NCBI RefSeq assembly: GCF_949987535.1
Contig: NC_080070.1
Location: forward strand, 8,242,016 to 8,306,015
Source of the DNA: Balaenoptera acutorostrata
Taxonomy: Eukaryota; Chordata; Mammalia; Artiodactyla; Balaenopteridae
DNA length: 64,000 nucleotides
Reading direction: 5' to 3'
The notes under the pieces are model-generated. The model saw nothing but the letters and a program-made list of their open reading frames with translations. It was not told the origin of the DNA and did no database searches. Both the position numbers and the translations under genes were made by a program. The number at the start of each line of letters is the position of its first letter. Position 1 is the stretch's first letter. Positions 12,915-25,389 of the stretch are shown in pieces.

Positions 12915-13305
12915 CTGTTTTAGGTTTCCAGGGCTGTTGTAACAAAGTACCACAGACTGGGTGCTTCAAACCACAGAAGTTTATTCTCTGAGTGTTCTGG
13001 AGACTAGAAGTCTGAAATCCAGGTGTCGGTAGGTTCGGTTCCCTGCGACGGTTCTGAGGGAGACTATGTTCCGTGCCTGTCTTAGCTTCTGGGGTTGCCA
13101 ACAATCCCTCGCATTCCTTACCTTGTGTGAGGGCAACTCCTGTCTCTTCCCTGTGTGTGTCTGTTTCTCTGTTTTCTCTTCCTATAAGGATATCAGCCAC
13201 ACAGGAGTAGAGCCCACCTGAGTCCAGTATGACTTCACCTTGACCTGACCATTTGCAAACGCCTTATTTCCAGAAAAGGTCACAATCACAGGCACTGGGC
13301 TTTAG
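12915..13305 (-). repeat. MLT1/MST-type (MaLR) LTR, minus strand
   Basis: It opens on the plus strand with GGGCTGTTGTAACAAAGTACC and ends near CTTATTTCCAGAAAAGGTCACA, which are the reverse complements of the end and start of MaLR LTRs. In between lie the 'TTCTGGAGACTAGAAGTCTG' and 'GTGTGTCTGTTTCTCTGTTT' blocks. Confidence 0.8.
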
Positions 13306-14035
13306 GGGGGACCTTCTTCCACCCACGACTGTCACCAGATATAAACGAAGCAAAACAGAAAAGCCTGCCAGCCACCAACAATTTCACAAATTTATTCAAA
13401 ATATTAAAAACTATCTTCTTTGGAGAGGTTTCCCACAGTTAAGAAAGGCTTGTCTAAAATTAGTAGCTTTAAAAAAGTCTTAAAAGGAAAGATTTCTATT
13501 ATGAGACTCAGACAATGAGTTTTAAATGTGTTTATGTTGCACCATTGTAGTAAGTTGGACCTATTGTAACCCCTTCATCAAATTACCTAATTTTCTTCAT
13601 TAGCAATGTTCCTTTTATTTTTAAAAACTGGAGAAAGATAAAACTGCATGAGCACTGATCTTTGAAATTAAACATAAGTGAGGAGTTTAGTATTTTAAAG
13701 GAAACCTTCAGAAGATTACTCCCCTCCTATTTCTGGCCCACACCCCCTGCTGCCTGCAGAATATATGCAGCTCTCGGCTTAGCATTTGCAGGCTTTTCTG
13801 GTTCCAAGTCAGGTCTCATTTTCTCATTTGAATATTTATCCAAATGCTTATTATGTGTCATGTACATATTTTTCTGCAGGAACTTTCTGCCTTTATCAGT
13901 TTGGGCTAATTATTGTCTTACATATTCAAGCACCAGTCCCTATGTAAAATGCCCTCACCTCACTCCCTCCCCCGCTCCTTCAAGATCCCACTTGGGGATC
14001 CCACACCTTCCACCTTTACCTTTGTATGCTTTCTT
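13306..14035. other. Mostly unassigned stretch, possibly L2 upstream part
   Basis: No gene is seen. The part from about 13720 may be an eroded L2 body leading into the L2 end that follows. Confidence 0.35.
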
Positions 14036-14190
14036 CTAAAGAGATGCATCTGTTCATCTCTCTATCTTATTAGAGGTTGTAAATTCTTTGATTGCAAAAA
14101 CCATCGGTCATGCCTCTGTGTCTGTAGCCTGTCACGATGCCTTGTGTACAGCTGGTGCTCAAAATACATTTATCATTGATAATTGATTGA
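14036..14190 (+). repeat. L2 LINE 3' end
   Basis: It shows the L2 tail pattern: TTGTAAATTCTTTGATTGCA, 'CTCTGTGTCTGTAGCC', 'GCCTTGTGTACAGCTGGTGC', 'TCAAAATACATTTATC'. It is diverged and 5'-truncated. Confidence 0.65.
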
Positions 14191-14354
14191 TTCTTTTGTC
14201 CACTTCAGATTGTAATGCATTATTTCTGAATGACTTTAATTTGATAGAAATAATAGTGGTTGCATTGTAGCAGTTTGCATTTAAACTTAATTCATATTAG
14301 TTTTACAAAATGAAGGGGTTTATAAAAGTTTTATTCTTTTTGTATAATATTCAT

Positions 14355-14560
14355 AACTATCATTATTGAGAACTCACTACACCAGTCACTGTTTTAAGCA
14401 TTTTACGTACATTTGTCTCATTTTACCCCCATGGTAACCTTTTGTACTAAGCATAATTATCTCTATTTTACAGATGAGGAAATTGAAGCTTAGTGAAATT
14501 AAATAACTTTCCCAATGTCACACTGCTGTTACATGAAGAATTTGAGCCTAGGTCTGTCTG
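14355..14560 (-). repeat. MIR SINE, minus strand
   Basis: It contains TTTTACAGATGAGGAAATTG, 'CCCAATGTCACAC' and 'GAGCCTAGGTCTGTCTG', the reverse complements of the MIR core. Confidence 0.85.
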
Positions 14561-14644
14561 CCCCCAAATGTTGTGTTTTTAGCCAGAGTTTCTATAATTT
14601 CCCTGTCATAAAAAAATCTTCTTAAAAAATTCTTAAAAACTGAA

Positions 14645-14760
14645 TCTTGGCCTCTACTCTAGAGATTCTGAATCAGCATCCCTGTAGGAGGGGGCTGGGA
14701 ATCTGCATTTCGACAAGCACCCCAGGGAATTTTTGTGATCAGACACATTTAGAAAATACT
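14645..14760 (-). repeat. MER5-type (hAT) fragment
   Basis: It has GAGATTCTGAATCAGCA, GGGGCTGGGAATCTGCATTT and the CACCCCAGGGAATTTTTGTG pattern, a MER5-like non-autonomous hAT relic. Confidence 0.55.
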
Positions 14761-15535
14761 CAACAATATGATATGATTTACTGGTATTTATAAGAAGTTT
14801 CTGTGTTGAATGTTTTCCTATATATAGTTTGACTTTCATCACACACATATTCCTTGAGGTTCAAACCGATCAGATGCTTTTTGGTCTTTTCTGACATTAG
14901 GTTTAGTCCCTGAGGCAAAAGCCCCACCTTTTCTCTTCTTTCTTCCTTAATCCTTTCTTACTCCAGAAAGGATCAGAACAGGCCACTAGAAGCCACCAGG
15001 AAGACTGACTTCCGGGTAGGGACAGGTTCTCGGGTTTCTAAAGCAGCCTCTCACTGCTGCTCTGCCGTCCAACCTGGCAGCCACTCGCCGCACGTGGCTA
15101 TTTAAATTTAGGCAAATTAAAATTAAATACAATTAAAGAATTCAGATCCTTGGTCAGGCCAGTCCTATTTCAAATGTTCAATGGTTACCTGTGTGGCTAC
15201 CGCATGGACAACATAGGCTAAAGAACATTTTTATCATCACAGAAAACCACTGAGTAGCGCTACTGTAAAATGGTAACACACAAGCCAACACAGGAAAACA
15301 AAGTTCTGGATCCTTAGTGCTCTGTTTCTCTCCAGCAGAGAGCTGCTCTCAGAGACGACAGCTCTGTCTTAACTTCTTTGTGGCTTTTTGGGTGAAAGAG
15401 CATGGAATGATTCTGAAAACACCATTACAAAGGCCACAGACTCAAATTTATTATTGAACTCTATAACTACACGTACATAGATTTGTTCTGAATTAAGGAT
15501 TAGTTTATCATTAATTCAACGTTTTGAAGGGGAGG
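14761..15535. other. Unassigned non-coding stretch
   Basis: Nothing is recognised with confidence. The part at 15050-15250 ('GGCAGCCACTCGCCGCACGTGGC...') resembles an old DNA-transposon or MER-type repeat, but the family was not assigned. Confidence 0.4.
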
Positions 15536-16030
15536 AGAATTTACCACCCCATAATATGCCTCTTTGGCATACTGATTACTTTGGGCTGATTATTTTTAAG
15601 AAAACAGCAGACACAGGAAAAAGCTCTGAAAACAGTCGGAATGAAGTCACTGTTCTGTAAAAGAAATGAGCATTTATAAGGGATGTCTCCATTTGTGAAG
15701 GTGTCTCCTAGAAACTCTCACTACGGAGAAGACAGTAACTTGGATGTGCGAAGCAGCCTTACCCTTGTTTACTACGCTGTTCCTGGTCCGCCTCCCGGCC
15801 TTCCCTCCCCGCCACAAGCTCTTTTGCCTTTGGCTGAAGATGGTATTTAAGGTGATGGCTTGGGCCATGCGGAGGCGTGCTCAGTTTTCCTGTATATCTC
15901 CCTTGTATACAGGAAGTATACATGCTGTTAAACTTTATGTTTCTCCTATGAATCTGCCTTTTATTACAGGGGGAGTCTCAGCCAAGAACCTAGAAGGGTA
16001 AGGGAAAGTTATTTTTCCTCCCCAACAGTT
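15536..16030 (+). repeat. LTR-like repeat, copy 1 of a family seen twice here
   Basis: It shares an ordered set of blocks with 54415-54850: TATGCCTCTTTGGCATA, ACACAGGAAAAAGCTCTGAA, TTTTGCCTTTGGCTGAAGAT, a TATTTAAGG TATA-like box, TTTATGTTTCTCC and TTATTACAGGGGGAGTC. A TATA-like box and an end resembling U5 suggest a solitary LTR of an ERV class. The family name is not assigned. Confidence 0.6.
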
Positions 16031-16378
16031 TTAACTTCTAAATGAGAAAGGTGACTTGTGCCCCCTTTGGACAAAGCCCTAAACTATGGGTTTAAGCCTG
16101 GGATGGATCCAGACCTGTTGGGTCACAGCACATTCTCAGAGCAGACTCCAGAGCACCCTGTGTCCAAGTCCTGTTGGTGCCAGGGCATGTGGGAGAGAGG
16201 AGGTCTGACTTCTAATCTCATTTTGCCTTCCTTCCCATCTCTAACAAGAGTTCCTCCAATTACTCTGAGTTCAAGTAGTTTTCAGCCCCTCATGGGGGTT
16301 ACCATGAGGTAGGTTCAGGATTGAGGTGCCTGAAGCAGTAGTACAAATGCTAAATTCTGAGGGTAAGCATATCTGCTT

Positions 16379-16404
16379 GTGTGTGTGTGTGCGTGTGTGT
16401 GTGT
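16379..16404 (+). repeat. (GT)n microsatellite
   Basis: About 26 bp of GT dinucleotides with one GC interruption. Confidence 0.95.
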
Positions 16405-18704
16405 ATTTAACAGCACCAGAGGGAGGGAAAATCTGTATAGGAGTAGAAATGGTAGAGACAATATTACTTTATTCTAAAAATAAGTGTCGGCCATTTTTTT
16501 CTTGATTCCCCAGTAGGTGGTCCTTGTAAAGGGAAGCAAACAGGTAGGAGGGAGCCCCAGCTACTAGAGCTACATAAGCCAGAAGAGTTAGAAAAACAGT
16601 CCAGGAGTTTTCTCAAGAACAAAAAGTCCTAAGAATTGATGTTCCAAACTGAGATGCTTTTGTTGGGTCCTCTTATCCTATCAGACATAATTTGCTGACT
16701 TGTAGGGCATAAGACAAAGTCTGGATTTAACACTGCCCACCAAGAAATGACCAGTTTCAGATGTGATGTGGCCATCTGAAGCCCAAGGTGGGGTCAATAG
16801 CTCGTTCTCTCTCCTCAGTCCCGAAGAGAAGCTGTAAAGTTTGCTTTATTACAGATGTGACCCCGAACTACAGTCTTATTTCCTACAGATGTTCAAGACA
16901 TGGCAACTTCTTTTTGGGGTGTTGTGTAGTGGTTTGATACGATTTCAAATCCACTTGTTTATGACAAAAATGAAGTTGTAAGAGTGAAACTGTTTTCAAG
17001 AATGAAGTTATCGTTTTGATATGAAAATGTAATTGCATGTCAGGATGTCATCACCCACAACAGTGGTAGCTGATAAGCACTCAGCAGCTGAGGGCCCCCA
17101 GGGGACTTACCAATAAGAGCATATGAAGAAGCAGCTACGCCCAGGGGACATTTGGCTATAAATGCCCAGAGTTTGTCAGAACTATTCCAGAGTGTTCATT
17201 CTGGGCAAGGTTACCCTTTGCTGATCTAAATAGCTCTCCGAAGACCTTGGGGCATAGCTCCTGCTGTGGCAAAGGCGACTCTTACTTGCAGTGGCCCAGG
17301 GAAGATGATCTTGGCTGCCAACACTGGTCTGTCGTTCCCTAGCAACGGGTTCTAGCAACAGGGGACTTCTGTTTTCTCTGGCAGCCAGACATCAGCTTGT
17401 GGTTGGTTAAGCCACCTCCCCTGAGAACCAACTCATATAAAGGTACACATCACCTAAATTTGGACTTTATTCCTTTCATCTCTCCTTGCCTGAAATAATA
17501 GTGTAATTAATCTATCATTGATTTTGAGTATGTTATTTCTTTATTGGCTTATCAAGAGACATTATCCTGTATGCTATTGGTTTATGAAACCATTACAATA
17601 CCCGCAGTGAACATGTGTTAAATAAACTGTTGGCAAAGACAATCTCACTCTCTGAGCATAATTTGCCCCAAAACAAAACATGCGGTCATTAGCATAAGTC
17701 AGGAAAACTGTCGGTTCTACAAGCAAAGAAAGGCCCAAACTTAATTTTGGTGCATCAAACTATCCTTATACTTAAACAATAACAAACACACTTTTCCATA
17801 TGTAACCTTGAAGGATTAAGACAGAGATCATGTTTTCTTGAAATACAGAAGTAAAGATTAAAGAAAGATACATAAGTAAAGAAATAAAATGATCAGAGTA
17901 TCTTCTCTGCTCTAAGTCTTGGGACATGTTATCTGTTCACATATCCAATTCCAAGGTGTTAGGTTATTTAAGAAAAAAAGGTCACTTTTGGGGGTTTTTT
18001 GGGGTTTTTTTTTTTGCTTTCTGTTTTTCTGTTTTTGTTCTTGGTATGGAGGTGGTCAGGGCTAACTATATCTTTGGTCAAACCATAAGAGTAAGCCAAG
18101 TACCTAGTGAAAATGAGGTTATTTCATGGCAATCTTGACACCTTGAGCTAGTTCACTATTATCTCAGGTATGACAATGGGAAGGCGAACCAGAGCAGAAT
18201 ATTTGAGACATATGTGTCTAATTACAAATCTGGTGAAAACCAGCAAAACATTTCTCCTGAATACCAGGCCATATTTTAAGTTCAAGTCCTAATTTGCATC
18301 TTATTTAGTATGATCAATTAAATTCTAAAGGTCTAAATTCCACAAAAAAAATTGATGGGGGTTAGTCTACTAGAGTTGAATTAAGGAATACTTACAGCAT
18401 CAGATAAGAATTACAGTAAAGGTTGTTGAGCTGTTTCATTGTCTAAGTCAAGAAAAACCCCGAACAGAAGAGGCATGGATAGAATCTTCATGGGCAAACC
18501 ACCTCTCCTTCATCAAAAGACCCAGCTCTCCTTGCTGATTCTGGTTCTTCTATTCACACTTCAGGACTGACAGAGATTCTTGATTAAGTGTTAGTCTAGC
18601 AACTGATATCTTCCCCTTATAGGCCACTTTAAGGTATGCATTTACTTTATGACAATTGATTCCTGAACTGGCTCAAAGATAAAATGAATGAATAGGACAC
18701 TGGG
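16405..18704. other. Long unassigned non-coding stretch
   Basis: About 2.3 kb. No repeat or gene was recognised. A G/T-rich run lies at 17988-18018. Confidence 0.45.
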
Positions 18705-18954
18705 GTCACTTTTCTTTCTTTCTTTCTTTTTTAATTTTTTTATTTTATTTCATTTATTTTTTATACAGCAGGTTCTTATTAGTTACCTATTTTATACATA
18801 TTAGTTATCTATTTTATACATATTAGTGTATACATGTCAATCCCAATCTCCCAATTCATCCCACCACGACCACCCACCGCCGCTTTCCCCCCTTGGTGTT
18901 TATATGTTTGTTCTCTGCATCTGTGTCTCTATTTCTGCCTTGCGAACCGGTTCA

Positions 18955-21900
18955 TCTGTACCATTTTTCTAGGTTCCACATATATGCATTAATATACAAT
19001 ATTTGTTTTTCTCTTTCTGACTTACTTCCCTCTGTATGACAGTCTCTAGGTCCATCCATGTCGCTACATATGACCCAATTTCGTTCCTTTTTATGGCTTA
19101 GTAATATTCCATTGTATATATGTACCACATCTTCTTTATCCATTCGTCTGTCGATGGACATTTAGGTTGCCTCCATGACCTGGCTATTGTAAATAGTGCT
19201 GCAACGAACATTGGGGTGCATGTGTCTTTTTGAATTATGCTTTTCTCTGGGTATATGCCCAGTAATGGGATTGCTGGGTCATATGGTAATTCGATTTTTA
19301 GTTTTTTTAAGGAACCTCCACACCATTCTCCATAGTGGCTGTATCAGTTTACATTCGCACCAACAGTGCAGGAGGGTTCCCTTTTCTCCACACCCTCTCC
19401 AGAATTTACTGTTTGTACATTTTTTGATGATGGCCATTCTGACTGGTGTGAGGTGATACCTCATTGTAGTTTGATTTGCACTTCTCTAATAATTAGTGAT
19501 GTTGAGCAGTTTTCATGGGCTTCTTGGCCATCTATAAGTCATCTGTGGAGAAATGTCTATTTAGGTCTTCTGCCCATTTTTGGATTGGGTTGTTTGTTTT
19601 TTCAATATTGAGCTGCATGAGCTGTTTATATATTTTGGAGATTAATCCTTTGTCCGTTGCTTCGTTTGCAAATATTTTCTCCCATTCTGAGGGGTGTCTT
19701 TTCGTCTTGTTTGTAGTATCCTTTGCTGTGCAAAAGCTCTTAAGTTTCATTAGGTCCCATTTGTTTATTTTTGTTTTTATTTCCATTACTCTAGGAGGTG
19801 GATCAAAAAAGATCTTGCTGTGATTTATGTCAAAGAGTGTTCTTCCTATGTTTTCCTCTAAGAGTTTTAGCGTGTCCAGTCTTATATTTAGGTCTTTAAT
19901 CCATTTTGAGTTTATTTTTGTGTATGGTGTTAGGGAGTGTTCTAATTTCATTCTTTTACATGTAGCTGTCCAGTTTTCCCAGCAACACTTATTGAAGAGA
20001 CTGTCTTTTCTCCATTGTATATCCTTCCCTCCTTTGTCATAGATTAGTTGACCATAGGTGGGTGGGTTTATCTCTGGGCTTTCTATCCTGTTCCATTGAT
20101 CTGTCTTTCTGTTTTTGTGCCAGTACCATATTGTCTTGATTACTGTGGCTCTGTAGTATAGTCTGAAGTCAGGGAGTCTGATTCCTCCAGCTCCGTTTTT
20201 TTCCCTCAAGACTGCTTTGGCTATTCAGGGTCTTTTGTGTCTCCATACAAATTTTAAGACCTTTTGTTCTGGTTCTGTAAAAATGCCATTGGTAACTTGA
20301 TAGGGATTGCATTGAATCTGTAGATTGCTTTGGGTAGTATAGTCATTTTCACAATATTGATTCTTCCAATCCAGGAACATGGTATATCTCTCCATCTGTT
20401 GGTATCATCTTTAATTTCTTTCATCAGTGTCTTATAGTTTTCTGCATACAGGTCTTTTCTCTCCTTTGCTAGGTTTATTCCTAGGTATTTTATTACTTTT
20501 GTTGCAATAGTGAATGGGATTGTTTCCTTAATTTCTCTTTCTGATCTTCCATTGTTAGTGTAGAGGAATGCAAGAGATTTCTGGGCATTAATTTTGTACC
20601 CTGCAACTTTACCAGATTCATTGATTAGCTCTAGTAGTTTTCTGGTGGCATCTTTAGGATTCTCTATGTATAGTATCACGTCATCTGCAAACAGTGACAG
20701 TTTTACTTCTTCTTTTCCAACTTGTATTCCTTTTATTTCTTTTTCTTCTCTGATTGCCATGGCTAGGACTTCCAAAATTATGTTGAATAATAGTGGTGAG
20801 AGTGGACATCCTTGTCTCGTTCCTGATCTTAGAGGAAATGCTTTCTGTTTTTCACCATTGAGAATGATGCTTACTGTGGGTTTGTTGTATATGACCTTTA
20901 TTATGTTGAGGTAGGTTCCGTCTTTGCCCACTTTCTGGAGAGTTTTTATCAGAAATGGGTGTTGAATTTTGTCAAAAGCTTTTCTGCATCTACTGAGATG
21001 ATCATATGGTTTTTATTCTTCAATATGTTAATATGGTGTATCACACTGATTGATTTGTGTATACTGAAGAAGACTGCATCTCTGGGATAAATCCCACTTG
21101 ATCATGGTGTATGATCCTTTTAATGTGTTGTTGGATTCTGTTTGCTAGTATTTTGTTGAGGATTTTTGCATCTATCTTCATCAGTGATATTGGTCTGTAA
21201 TTTTTTTTTTTTTTGGTAGTATCTTTGTGTGGTTTTGGTATCAGGGTGATGGTGGCCTCACAGAATGAGCTTGGGAGTGTTGCTTCCTCTGCAATTGTTT
21301 GGAAGAGTTTGAGAAGGATGGGTGTTAGCTCTCCTCTAAATGTTTGATAGAATTCACCTGTGGAGCCATCTGGTCCTGGACTTTTGTTTGTTGGTAGATT
21401 TTTAATCACAGTTTCAATTTCATTACTTGTGATTGGTCTGTTCATATTTTCTATTTCTTCCTGGTTAAGTCTTGGAAGGTTATACCTTTCTAAGAATTTG
21501 TCCATTTCTTCCAGGTTGTCCATTTTATTGGCATAGAGTTGCTTGTAGTAGTCTCTTAGGATGCTTTGTATTTCTGCAGTGTCCATTGTAACTTCTTTTT
21601 CATTTCTAATTCTATTGATCTGGGTCTTCTCCCTTTTTTTCTTGATGAGTCTGGCTAATGGTTTATCAATTTTGTTTATCTTCTCAAAGAACCAGCTTTT
21701 AGTTTCATTGATTTTTGCTATTGTTTCCTTCATTTCTTTTTCATTTATTTCTGACCTGATCTTTATAATTTCTTTCCTTCTGCTGGCTTTGGGGTTTTTT
21801 TGTTCTTCTTTCTCTAATTGCTTTAGGTGCAAGGTTAGGTTGTTTATTCGAGATGTTTCCTGTTTCTTGAGGTAGGCTTGTATAGCTATAAACTTCCCTC

Positions 21901-22778
21901 TTAGAATTGCTTTTGCTGCATCCCATAGGTTTTGGATCATCGTGTTTTCATTGTCATTTGTCTCTAGGTATTTTTTGATTTCCTCTCTGATTTCTTCAGT
22001 GATCTCTTGGTTATTTAGTAACGTATTGTTTAGCCTCCATGTGTTTGTGCTTCTTCTGTTTTTTTTCCCCATAATTGATTTGTAATCTCATAGCATTGTG
22101 GTGAGAAAAGATGCTTGATATGATTTCAATTTTCCTAAATTTACCAAGGCTTGATTTGTGACCCAAGATGTGATCTATCCTGGAGAATGTTCGGTGTGCA
22201 CTTGAGAAGAAAGTGTAATCTGCTGTTTTTGATGGACTGTCCTAAAAATGTCATAAATCTATCTGGTCTGTTGTGTCATTTAAACCTTGTGTTTCCATAT
22301 TAATTTTCGGTCTTGATGTTCTCTCCTTTGGTGTAAGTGGGGTGTTAAAGTTCCCCACTATTATTGTGCTACTGTCGATTTCCTCTTCTATAGCTGTTAA
22401 CATTTGCCTTATTATATATTGAGGTGCTCCTATGCTGGGTGCATAAATGTTTATAATTGTTATATCTTCTTCTTGGATTGATTCCTTGATCATTATGTAG
22501 TGTCCTTCCTTGTCTCTTGTAACATTCTTTAAAGTCTATTTTATCTGATAGAGTATTGCTACTCCAGCTTCCTTTTGATTTCCATTTGCATGGAGTATCT
22601 TTTTCCATCCTCTCACTTTCAGTCTGTATGTGTCCCTAGGTCTGAAGTGGGTCTCTTGTAGACAGCATATAGATGGGTCTTGTTTTTGTATCCATTCAGC
22701 GAGCCTGTGTCTTTTGTTTGGAGCATTTAATCCATGCACGTTTAAGGTAATTATTGATATGTATGCTCCTATTACCAT
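18955..22778 (-). pseudogene. L1 ORF2 pseudogene (endonuclease/reverse transcriptase)
   Basis: The ORF2 start at 22778 ([13 protein letters not shown]) is clear. The frame then breaks: endonuclease pieces at 22536-22778 and 22251-22493, a finger/palm piece at 21041-22072 and an RT piece with FADD at 20254-20931. Further pieces are a connector at 19532-20209, a zinc-knuckle piece at 19279-19464 and a tail at 18952-19161. Each piece aligns in order with the intact 1,272-residue ORF2 at 40623-44441. Several frameshifts and stops separate them, so no functional enzyme can be made. In the family ORF2 nicks the target and reverse-transcribes the L1 RNA. Confidence 0.92.
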
Positions 22779-22836
22779 TTTCTTAATTGTTATGGCTTTG
22801 TTTGTGTAGGTCCTTTTCTTCTCTTGTGTGTCCCAC

Positions 22837-23731
22837 TTAGAGAAGTTCCTTTAGCATTTGTTGTAAAGCTGGTTTGGTGATGCTGACTTCTCTTAGTTTT
22901 TGCTTGTCTCTAAAGCTTTTGATTTCTCCGTGGAATGTGAGTGAGATCCTTGCTGGGTAGAGTAATCTTGGTTGTAGGTTCTTCCCTTTCATCACTTTAA
23001 ATATATCGTGCCACCCCCTTCCGGCTTGTAGAGTTCCTGCTGAGAAATTAGCTGTTAACCTTATGGGAGTTCCCTTGTATGTTATTTGTCTTTTTTCCCT
23101 TGTTGCTTTCAATAATTTTTCTTTGTCTTTAATTTTTGTCAATTTGATTACTAAGTGTCTCAGTGTGTTTCTCCTTGGGTTTATCCTACTTGGGACTCTC
23201 TGTGCTTCCTGGACTTGGGTGGCTATTTTCTTTCCCATGTTAGGGAAGTTTTCAACCATAATCTCTTCAAATCTTTTCTTGAGTCCTTCCTCTCTCTCTT
23301 CTCCTTCTGGGACCCTTATAATGTGAATGTTGGTGCGTTTAATGTTGTCCCAGAGGTCTCTTAGGCTGTCTTCATTTCTTTTCATTCTTTTTTCTTTATT
23401 CTGTTCTGTGGCAGTGAATTCCATCATTCTGTCTTCCAGGTCACTTATCTGTTCTTCTGCCTCAGTTATTCTGCTATTGATTCCTTCTAGTGTATTTTTT
23501 ATTTCAGTTATTGTATTGTACATCTCTGTTTGTTTGTTCTTTAATTCTTCTAGGTGTTTGTTGCATCTTCTCGATCTTTGCCTCCATTCTTTTTCCAAGG
23601 TCCTGGATCATCTTCGCTATCATTATTCTGAATTCTTTTTCTGGAAGGTTGCCTATCTCCACTTCATTTAGTTGTTTTTCTGGGCTTTTATCTTGTTCCT
23701 TCATCTGGGACATAACCCTCTGCCTTTTCAT
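22837..23731 (-). pseudogene. L1 ORF1 pseudogene (RNA-binding chaperone)
   Basis: The N-terminal part reads from 23731 (MKRQRVMSQMKEQ) and the main part, coiled coil through RRM and C-terminal domain, in another frame down to 22837. Compared with the intact ORF1 at 39659, an 11-nt deletion near 23568-23575 removes the 'GAAATGATTAA' stretch and shifts the frame after about 55 residues. Downstream the coiled coil, RRM-like and C-terminal blocks remain readable for about 240 residues. Family role: a trimeric RNA-binding protein that packages L1 RNA. Confidence 0.9.
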
Positions 23732-24664
23732 CTTGCCTATCTTTCTGTGAATGTGGTTTTCGTTCCCCAGGCTGCAGGATTGTAGTTCTTCTTGCTTCTG
23801 CTGTCTGCCCTCTAGTGGATGAGGCTATCTAAGAGGCTTGTGCAAGCTTCCTGATGGGAGGGACTGGTGGTGGGTAGAGCTGGGTGTTGCTCTGGTGGGC
23901 AGAGCTCAGTAAAACTTTAATCTGCTTGTCTGCTGATGGGTGGGGCTGGGTTCCCTCCCTGTTGGTTGTTTGGCCTGAGGGGACCCAGCACTGGAGCCTA
24001 CAAGCTCTTTGGTGGGGCTAATGGCAGACTCTGGGAGGGCTCATGCCAAGGAGTACTTCCCAGAACTTCTGCTGCCAGTGCCCTTGTCCCCGCAGTGAGT
24101 CACTAGCCTTCAAAGTCTGATTCTGTAGGAATTCCTCCTCCTGTTGCCAGACCCCCAGGTTGGGAAGCCTGACGTGGGGCTCAGAACCTTTACTCCAGTG
24201 GGTGGACTTCTGTGGTATAAGCGTTCTCTAGTTTGTGAGTCACCCACCCAGCAGTTATGGGATTTGATTTTATTGTGATTGCGCCCCTCCTACAGTCTCA
24301 TTGCAGCTTCTCCTTTGTCTTTGGATGTGGGGTATCATTTTTGGTGAGTTCCAGTGTCTTCCTGTTGATGACTGTTCAGCAGTCAGTTGTGATTCTGGTG
24401 ATCTCACAAGAGGGAGTGAGCGCACGTCCTTCTACGCTGCCATCGTGAACCAATGTCCCTTTTCTTTTTAATTTGGGACCTTAAATCTAGTTCCATGGAG
24501 CTGTTTACCATGCGAATAGGTGTATACAAATTAAAATGTACCGTTTTATATATGTATACCTGGTGAGTTTTGAATTAGGATTATTTTAATGACACTAATG
24601 CAATCTTACATAATGTTTGCAATAGTTTAGTACAGGTTTTGTTTTGTTTTGTTTTTTAATCCAG

Positions 24665-24805
24665 ATGACTGTAAAGATTGCTGCTCTGGAACTATCAGCA
24701 AAGTTCAAGAAGAGGCTACATTAAAAGTTTTCTTCAATAAAGTTCCTGAGTTTGCAAGCCCTGCATGTAGTTCAGACTGTGAAAAGAAGCTTTATGAAAA
24801 GCCAA
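24665..24805 (+). other. Possible internal coding exon of an unidentified gene
   Basis: A T-rich tract (TTTTGTTTTGTTTTGTTTTTT) and AATCCAG precede an open segment. It ends at a GTAGGT donor at 24806, or alternatively at GTATCA at 24810. With the first donor the exon is 141 bp, 47 codons, phase-symmetric. The peptide is cysteine-rich (DDCKDCC at the start, ACSSDC towards the end) and not repeat-like. I do not recognise the protein. No partner exons were found in the window, so a gene with large introns, a pseudo-exon or chance are all possible. Confidence 0.35.
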
Positions 24806-24869
24806 GTAGGTATCATAAAATAGGTGAACTGGAACACAGTTTTAATTATATCAGAGTGAGGTAGTTTAT

Positions 24870-25389
24870 AGCTCACAGCTTAGCAGCCTAACAATAGGTC
24901 TGAAGTACTGACTAATTGTAATTTTGTCAGTAATAACCTAGAGACACAGATAAACAAAAGTGTGGAACAGTCCGCTTGGATCTCCGAAGGGCCAGGGGGG
25001 TTAATCTAATTTAGATTAAACAATGAGTTCTATAAATTTAATACTTCATGTGCATCCTGATTTAGAAATGCCAGAGAAAATATAGAAACTTAGCAAAAAA
25101 GGTTGTTTTTTTTTTTTAAATCCTTAATTTGAAGATAATCATCGGATTCAAGGGATTTTCAAGGTACAAAGGAATAAAAGTTTTCATTTAGTTAAGATGA
25201 ATAAATGTGCAAAAAGCTTATTGAGGTTAAAAATAGTTGTGCATATAAATCAAGTGATAGTTCCTCTCTTGGACCTCTATAGCAATTATTGTCTCTGCAA
25301 GTTTTCTGCAATTTATCATGAAGTGCCTCGTGGCACTACCTCCATTGGTAGCCTGAAATGCTTATTTAAATCTTTTGTGGTTATTTAAC
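24870..25389. other. Unassigned non-coding stretch
   Basis: Between the candidate exon and the next repeat. Nothing recognised; if the exon is real this would be intron. Confidence 0.4.

Larger units (their letters stand above)
18718..24454 (-). mobile_element. Nearly full-length, inactivated L1 (minus strand)
   Basis: The element reads on the minus strand from a 5' UTR start near 24454, through broken ORF1 and ORF2, to a 3' UTR and a poly(A) seen as T/TTTC-rich sequence at 18711-18765. The 5' end lines up with that of the intact L1 at 38.7 kb (shared 'GTAGAAGGACGTGC' and 'CTCACTCCCTCTTG'). A probable 13-bp target-site duplication, GTCMCTTTTCTTT with one mismatch, lies at 18705-18717 and 24455-24467. 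Its 3' UTR ends with the usual AACCTGCTGTATAAAAAAT pattern, so it carries no 3' extension, unlike the plus-strand copy. Confidence 0.9.
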
